DNA of 64,000 nt from Paenibacillus piri (GTDB taxonomy: Bacteria > Bacillota > Bacilli > Paenibacillales > NBRC-103111). A program made the translations under genes and the position numbers. The notes under the pieces are model-generated. The model ran no database searches, was not told the DNA's origin, and was given only the letters and a program-made list of their open reading frames with translations. Location: the NCBI RefSeq assembly GCF_004354045.1, contig NZ_SMRT01000002.1:620001-684000 (forward strand), read 5' to 3'. Of the stretch, positions 60,724 through 64,000 are shown piece by piece. Every line of letters begins with the position of its first letter. Position 1 is the stretch's first letter.

Positions 60724-61608
60724 TTGAAAGCCGTCTGGAAATATAAAACGATATATGTCATGATGCTTCCTATCCTCGCCTATTTTTTATTGTTTTCCTA
60801 CTATCCGCTTGTTAGGGGCTTCATTATCAGCTTTCAAAACTTTCGGCTGATCGGGAACCGGCCGTTCGTCGGTTTTGACAATTATATGGAAGTGTTGAAG
60901 GACAGCAGCTTTTGGGATACGCTCCAAAATACACTCGTCATCGGCTGCAGCACGCTCGTTATCGGTTTCATTATGCCGATCGTATTGGCGTTATGCCTCA
61001 ATGAAGTGCTTTCGACTGTATTTAAAAAAGTTACCCAAATGATCGTTTACCTGCCTCATTTGTTTTCATGGGTTGTGGTCGGCGGTATGTGGATTTTGAT
61101 GCTTTCGCCGGATACGGGCATTGTGAACCAGCTTTTGCTGCTGTTCGGGGCCGACAAGCCGATCAGTTTCATGTCCAGTACCCAATATGCGCGATCTGTA
61201 ATGGTGTTTACTTCGGTCTGGAAGGAAATGGGCTTCACTTGTATTTTATATTTGGCGGCTATCGTATCGATCAATCCATCGCTGTTCGAAGCGGCCAAAA
61301 TCGACGGCGCCAACCGTTGGCAACTCGTTCGTTACATTACTTTGCCGTCGCTCGTTTCGACGATGAAGGTCGTAATCATGTTAAACGTGTTGGGCGTTCT
61401 GCGCATGTTCGATCAAATTTATGTGATGCGAAACGGTGCCATTGCCAAGAAGGTGGATGTTATTATGATGTACACCTTTCAAAAGGGGATATTGGAATTC
61501 AAAATCGGATTGGCTACAGCCTCCGGATTTTTGGTCATATTTGCGACCCTGATTTTGACGTTTATTACAAGAGCGATCATCCGCTACGACGATGGGGGAG
61601 ACAAATAA
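60724..61608 (+). CDS. sugar ABC transporter permease (LplB/UgpA type)
   Basis: 294 residues, six predicted membrane helices. EAA loop EAAKIDGANRWQLV followed by YITLPSL. TTG 60724 is preceded by AAGGTGG about ten bases away. The next permease starts immediately after the stop. Confidence 0.92.
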   Translation: MKAVWKYKTIYVMMLPILAYFLLFSYYPLVRGFIISFQNFRLIGNRPFVGFDNYMEVLKDSSFWDTLQNTLVIGCSTLVIGFIMPIVLALCLNEVLSTVFKKVTQMIVYLPHLFSWVVVGGMWILMLSPDTGIVNQLLLLFGADKPISFMSSTQYARSVMVFTSVWKEMGFTCILYLAAIVSINPSLFEAAKIDGANRWQLVRYITLPSLVSTMKVVIMLNVLGVLRMFDQIYVMRNGAIAKKVDVIMMYTFQKGILEFKIGLATASGFLVIFATLILTFITRAIIRYDDGGDK

Positions 61609-61609
61609 C

Positions 61610-62473
61610 ATGAACAAGGCGTATACCAGCTTGTCGAGCCGCGTGTTCGACGTCATTAATATTTTGTTTCTGCTGCTGCTCGTCTCGACGATGATCATTC
61701 CGTTTTTGAACACATTCGCGTTAGCGTTCTCCACGAATTTCGCCTCCATGCAGCCGGGTATCGTATTATGGCCGAAGGAGTTTAGCATAGAAGGGTTCAG
61801 CACGGTCTGGAACCGGATGCAGCTGTACTTGCCGTTCACCAACAATGTCATCGTTACGGTAGTCGGAACGGTCGGGCATGTGCTGCTGTGCGCGATGGCG
61901 GGCTATGTGCTGGTGCAGCCGCGCTTGCCTGGCAAAAAGCTGATGGTATCGTTCATTCTGGTAACGATGATGGTGCCGGGCGAGGCGATCATGATTCCGC
62001 TCTATGTGGTGAATAAAGAGCTGGGGCTGTTGAATACGCTGTCTGCGCTGATCATCTCCGGCCTGGTGTCCGGATTCAGCGTGCTGCTGATGCGCAATTT
62101 CTTTTTCAGCGTTCCGTTTGAAATGTCAGAGTCGGCGAGAATGGACGGCGCCGGCGATATCCGCATTTTTTTCACGATGTATTTGCCGCTGGCGAAAGCG
62201 GGTCTTGCAACGGTTACGCTGTTTGAATTCGTCAGCCGCTGGAATCAGTTTACGCCCGCGCTGCTGTATATTAATAACCATGCCAAATATACGCTGCAAA
62301 TCGCGTTGAAATCGCTGATTATCGACACGGATGCGACGTCCAGCAATTTTATTATTACGACCAACGTGCGAATGGCGGGCATCGTCATTGCGCTTATTCC
62401 GCTTATTATCATATATCCGTATGTGCAGAAATATTTTGTGAAGGGCATTATGATCGGGGCCAACAAAGAGTAG
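61610..62473 (+). CDS. sugar ABC transporter permease (LplC/UgpE type)
   Basis: 287 residues, six predicted helices. The EAA loop is degenerate, ESARMDGAGDIRIF. The C-terminus ends YVQKYFVKGIMIGANKE, typical of the LplC group. ATG 61610 is chosen for GGGGGAG ten bases upstream; ATG 61592 lies in front of that box. Confidence 0.92.
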   Translation: MNKAYTSLSSRVFDVINILFLLLLVSTMIIPFLNTFALAFSTNFASMQPGIVLWPKEFSIEGFSTVWNRMQLYLPFTNNVIVTVVGTVGHVLLCAMAGYVLVQPRLPGKKLMVSFILVTMMVPGEAIMIPLYVVNKELGLLNTLSALIISGLVSGFSVLLMRNFFFSVPFEMSESARMDGAGDIRIFFTMYLPLAKAGLATVTLFEFVSRWNQFTPALLYINNHAKYTLQIALKSLIIDTDATSSNFIITTNVRMAGIVIALIPLIIIYPYVQKYFVKGIMIGANKE

Positions 62474-62512
62474 AGCAGAACCAATTCATCTTGAAATGGA
62501 GCGAACCGAACG

Positions 62513-63799
62513 ATGAACAGCGACAACCGCAAATCGACGACTGTCAATTTTTCACGATCGATCCGACATGAGGAGCAGAGCACTTATGTGGAAATTCCGT
62601 TTGAAATGCCGACGCGGGTAGAGGAAATTACAGTCAGCTATAAGGTGAACTCCCATGGTGGGCCGAAGGCCGTTATCGACTTGGGCGTGCGCGATCAAGA
62701 GCGGGTGCGGGGCTGGAGCGGCGGAGCCCGGACGGAATTCCGGCTTGGCCTGGAAAAGGCGACGCCCGGCTACCTGCCCGGTCCGTTGACACCCGGCGGC
62801 TGGGCGGTGCTGCATAATGCCTACAAGGTACCGGAGGAAGGTTGCACGGTCGAGGTGACGATTACTTTTTACGAACGGACCCGGCGCTGGCTGAAAGGCG
62901 ACCTGCATACGCATAGCGTCAACAGCGACGGAAAGTATACATTGGAGCAAAATGCGGCGATCATGGAGCAGCTCGGCTGCGATTTTATTGCGATGACCGA
63001 TCATAATACGTCGAGTCAAAACCGGACGTATCCGCGCGGCACAAGCGTCGTTATGATTCCGGGCTATGAATTTACGACCAACTTCGGCCACAGCAATTTT
63101 CTCGGCGTGACCGATCCGCTCGACGAATTCCGGGTGGCAAGTCAGGATGATGTACATGCCAGGCTGGGTACGGCCCGGGAGCGCGGGGCGAAAATCGTAC
63201 TCAACCATCCGCATTGCGATTTTTGTCCCTGGGAATGGGATTTTCAGGTGGATCATGACTGGGTGGAAGTTTGGAACGGACCGTGGAGCGAGCGCAACGC
63301 ACGCACGCTGCGCTGGTGGCAGGAACAGCTCGCCGGCGGCCGGAGATTGACGGCGGTCGGCGGCAGCGACGTGCACAGCCCCGATCCGTACATCAAGCAT
63401 GCGGAGCCGTGTACGTGGGTGTTGGCAGAGACCAAAACCGTGGACGACATTCTGGACGGAATCGACGCAGGGCATGTCTCCATCAGCTGCTCGCCGGAAG
63501 GGCCGTTCGTGGAGCTGCAATGCGGCAATTACACGATCGGCGAAACGGTGCCGAAGGACGAACGGAACCGGACAATCCGGCTGCAGGCCAATGCGCTGCG
63601 GGCGGGGGACCGGATCAAGCTGATCGGCAATAATGGGGTTGTAGTTGATGTTGCCCCCGAGACGACGGACGGAACGGCGGAGCTTCTTGCGGATGCGGAG
63701 CATTTGTCGTTTCTGCGGGCGGAAGTATGGCGTCCGGTCCGGCCGGGCGGCGGTTTTGTGCTCGCCGCTTTGACCAATCCGATTTATTTCAATCAGTGA
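62513..63799 (+). CDS. CehA/McbA-like PHP-domain metallohydrolase
   Basis: A 428-residue protein. An N-terminal beta-rich region of ~120 residues precedes the PHP domain. The metal motifs are GDLHTHSVNSDG (motif I), MTDHN (motif II), a conserved NHPH in motif III and GGSDVHSPD (motif IV). PHP enzymes hydrolyse phosphoesters or, in the CehA group, carbamate or related esters. GGAG lies 11 bases before ATG 62513. Encoded within the LacI-controlled importer operon and followed by an EEP-family gene, so it probably acts on the imported compound. No signal peptide. Confidence 0.85.
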   Translation: MNSDNRKSTTVNFSRSIRHEEQSTYVEIPFEMPTRVEEITVSYKVNSHGGPKAVIDLGVRDQERVRGWSGGARTEFRLGLEKATPGYLPGPLTPGGWAVLHNAYKVPEEGCTVEVTITFYERTRRWLKGDLHTHSVNSDGKYTLEQNAAIMEQLGCDFIAMTDHNTSSQNRTYPRGTSVVMIPGYEFTTNFGHSNFLGVTDPLDEFRVASQDDVHARLGTARERGAKIVLNHPHCDFCPWEWDFQVDHDWVEVWNGPWSERNARTLRWWQEQLAGGRRLTAVGGSDVHSPDPYIKHAEPCTWVLAETKTVDDILDGIDAGHVSISCSPEGPFVELQCGNYTIGETVPKDERNRTIRLQANALRAGDRIKLIGNNGVVVDVAPETTDGTAELLADAEHLSFLRAEVWRPVRPGGGFVLAALTNPIYFNQ

Positions 63800-63815
63800 C
63801 ATGAGGTGATTTCAG

Positions 63816-64000
63816 TTGAATATGACGGTAATGTCTTTTAATCTTCGTTACAATACGCCGAATGACGGCGCCAACAGCTGGCCTTATCGGATCGACCGTG
63901 CGGCGCATATCATCCGCGACCATCAACCGCTAATCGTCGGCACGCAAGAAGGCTATCATGCGATGCTGCTCAGCTTGAACGAGCGGCTGGAGGACTATGC
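63816..64000 (+). CDS. endonuclease/exonuclease/phosphatase (EEP) family protein, partial
   Basis: Only the first 61 codons lie in the window; the rest is cut off at the right end. TTG 63816 has GAGGTGA six bases upstream; ATG 63822 is the alternative. The EEP signature MSFNLRYNTPNDGANSW with the metal-binding Asn, and VGTQEGYH with the catalytic Glu, are present. Family members cleave phosphodiesters or phosphomonoesters. Last visible gene of the operon. Confidence 0.85.
   Translation, partial: MNMTVMSFNLRYNTPNDGANSWPYRIDRAAHIIRDHQPLIVGTQEGYHAMLLSLNERLEDY

Noticed and set aside
62552..63802. A 416-codon open frame on the minus strand
   Set aside because: Antisense to the PHP metallohydrolase, whose metal motifs are intact; the antisense product has no motif and no ribosome binding site.

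Overview
The window looks like chromosomal DNA of a spore-forming Gram-positive bacterium, most likely Paenibacillus or a close relative. Support: strong GGAGG-type ribosome binding sites with many GTG and TTG starts, a Spo0E-type phosphatase, XerS, a YpdA-type reductase, a tryptophan T-box, CcpA-type cre sites, and several lipoprotein-dependent sugar ABC transporters, one with a YesM/YesN-type two-component pair. I see no rRNA, tRNA, CRISPR array, prophage or intact insertion sequence. GC content appears moderate (about half) and even.

Layout. 68-6367: a glycosidase-like protein, a CUT1 ABC importer (binding protein and two permeases) and a nucleoside hydrolase. 6535-9894 (minus): trpS behind a T-box leader, an M20 amidohydrolase, a small protein and a Spo0E-like phosphatase. 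10054-14175: a small protein and two tandem secreted paralogues with a copper-amine-oxidase-like N-terminal domain. 14349-18978: polysaccharide deacetylase, orphan ABC ATPase, YpdA-like reductase, methyltransferase and phosphodiester glycosidase. 19227-21388: NfeD-like protein and flotillin behind an ECF-type promoter. 21834-27481: tripartite tricarboxylate transporter (TctC, TctB, TctA) with a CitA/DcuS-type kinase and its regulator. 27634-35837: NUDIX hydrolase, a two-gene 2-oxoacid:acceptor oxidoreductase, two small proteins, MFS and MATE exporters. 36107-42678: a second CUT1 importer with its two-component system. 42799-51651: a mosaic of small units (YdjM-like hydrolase, gene remnants, DMT exporter, short flavoprotein, toxin-antitoxin pair, ArsR/AHSA1 pair, lipoprotein, alpha/beta hydrolase, xerS). 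51931-55351: MoxR, DUF58 and a DUF4129-type membrane protein. 55564-57600: small genes, including a Crh-like HPr relative. 57996-64000: a LacI-controlled third CUT1 operon that continues into a PHP metallohydrolase and an endonuclease/exonuclease/phosphatase-family protein cut by the window end.

How it fits together. The organism appears to be a versatile carbohydrate and organic-acid scavenger: three sugar importers, each paired with its own hydrolases or regulators, plus a carboxylate importer with its own sensor. The two cre-like sites and the Crh-like protein point to carbon catabolite control. All three importers carry a hairpin between the binding-protein gene and the first permease gene, consistent with differential expression.

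Less ordinary items: a dispersed repeat of about 50 bp present three times, each time just downstream of a terminator; C-terminal remnants of a uridine kinase and an iron-containing alcohol dehydrogenase; an ArsR promoter with a palindrome inside its spacer and a short ORF overlapping the regulator start; a PIN toxin with altered acidic residues; and the 2-oxoacid oxidoreductase with unusual subunit fusions. I found no clearly new multi-gene defence or biosynthetic system. The strongest candidates for undescribed biology are the dispersed repeat, the tandem secreted paralogues and the PHP/EEP transporter operon. Base positions were counted by hand and functional calls rest on motif recognition without database searches.
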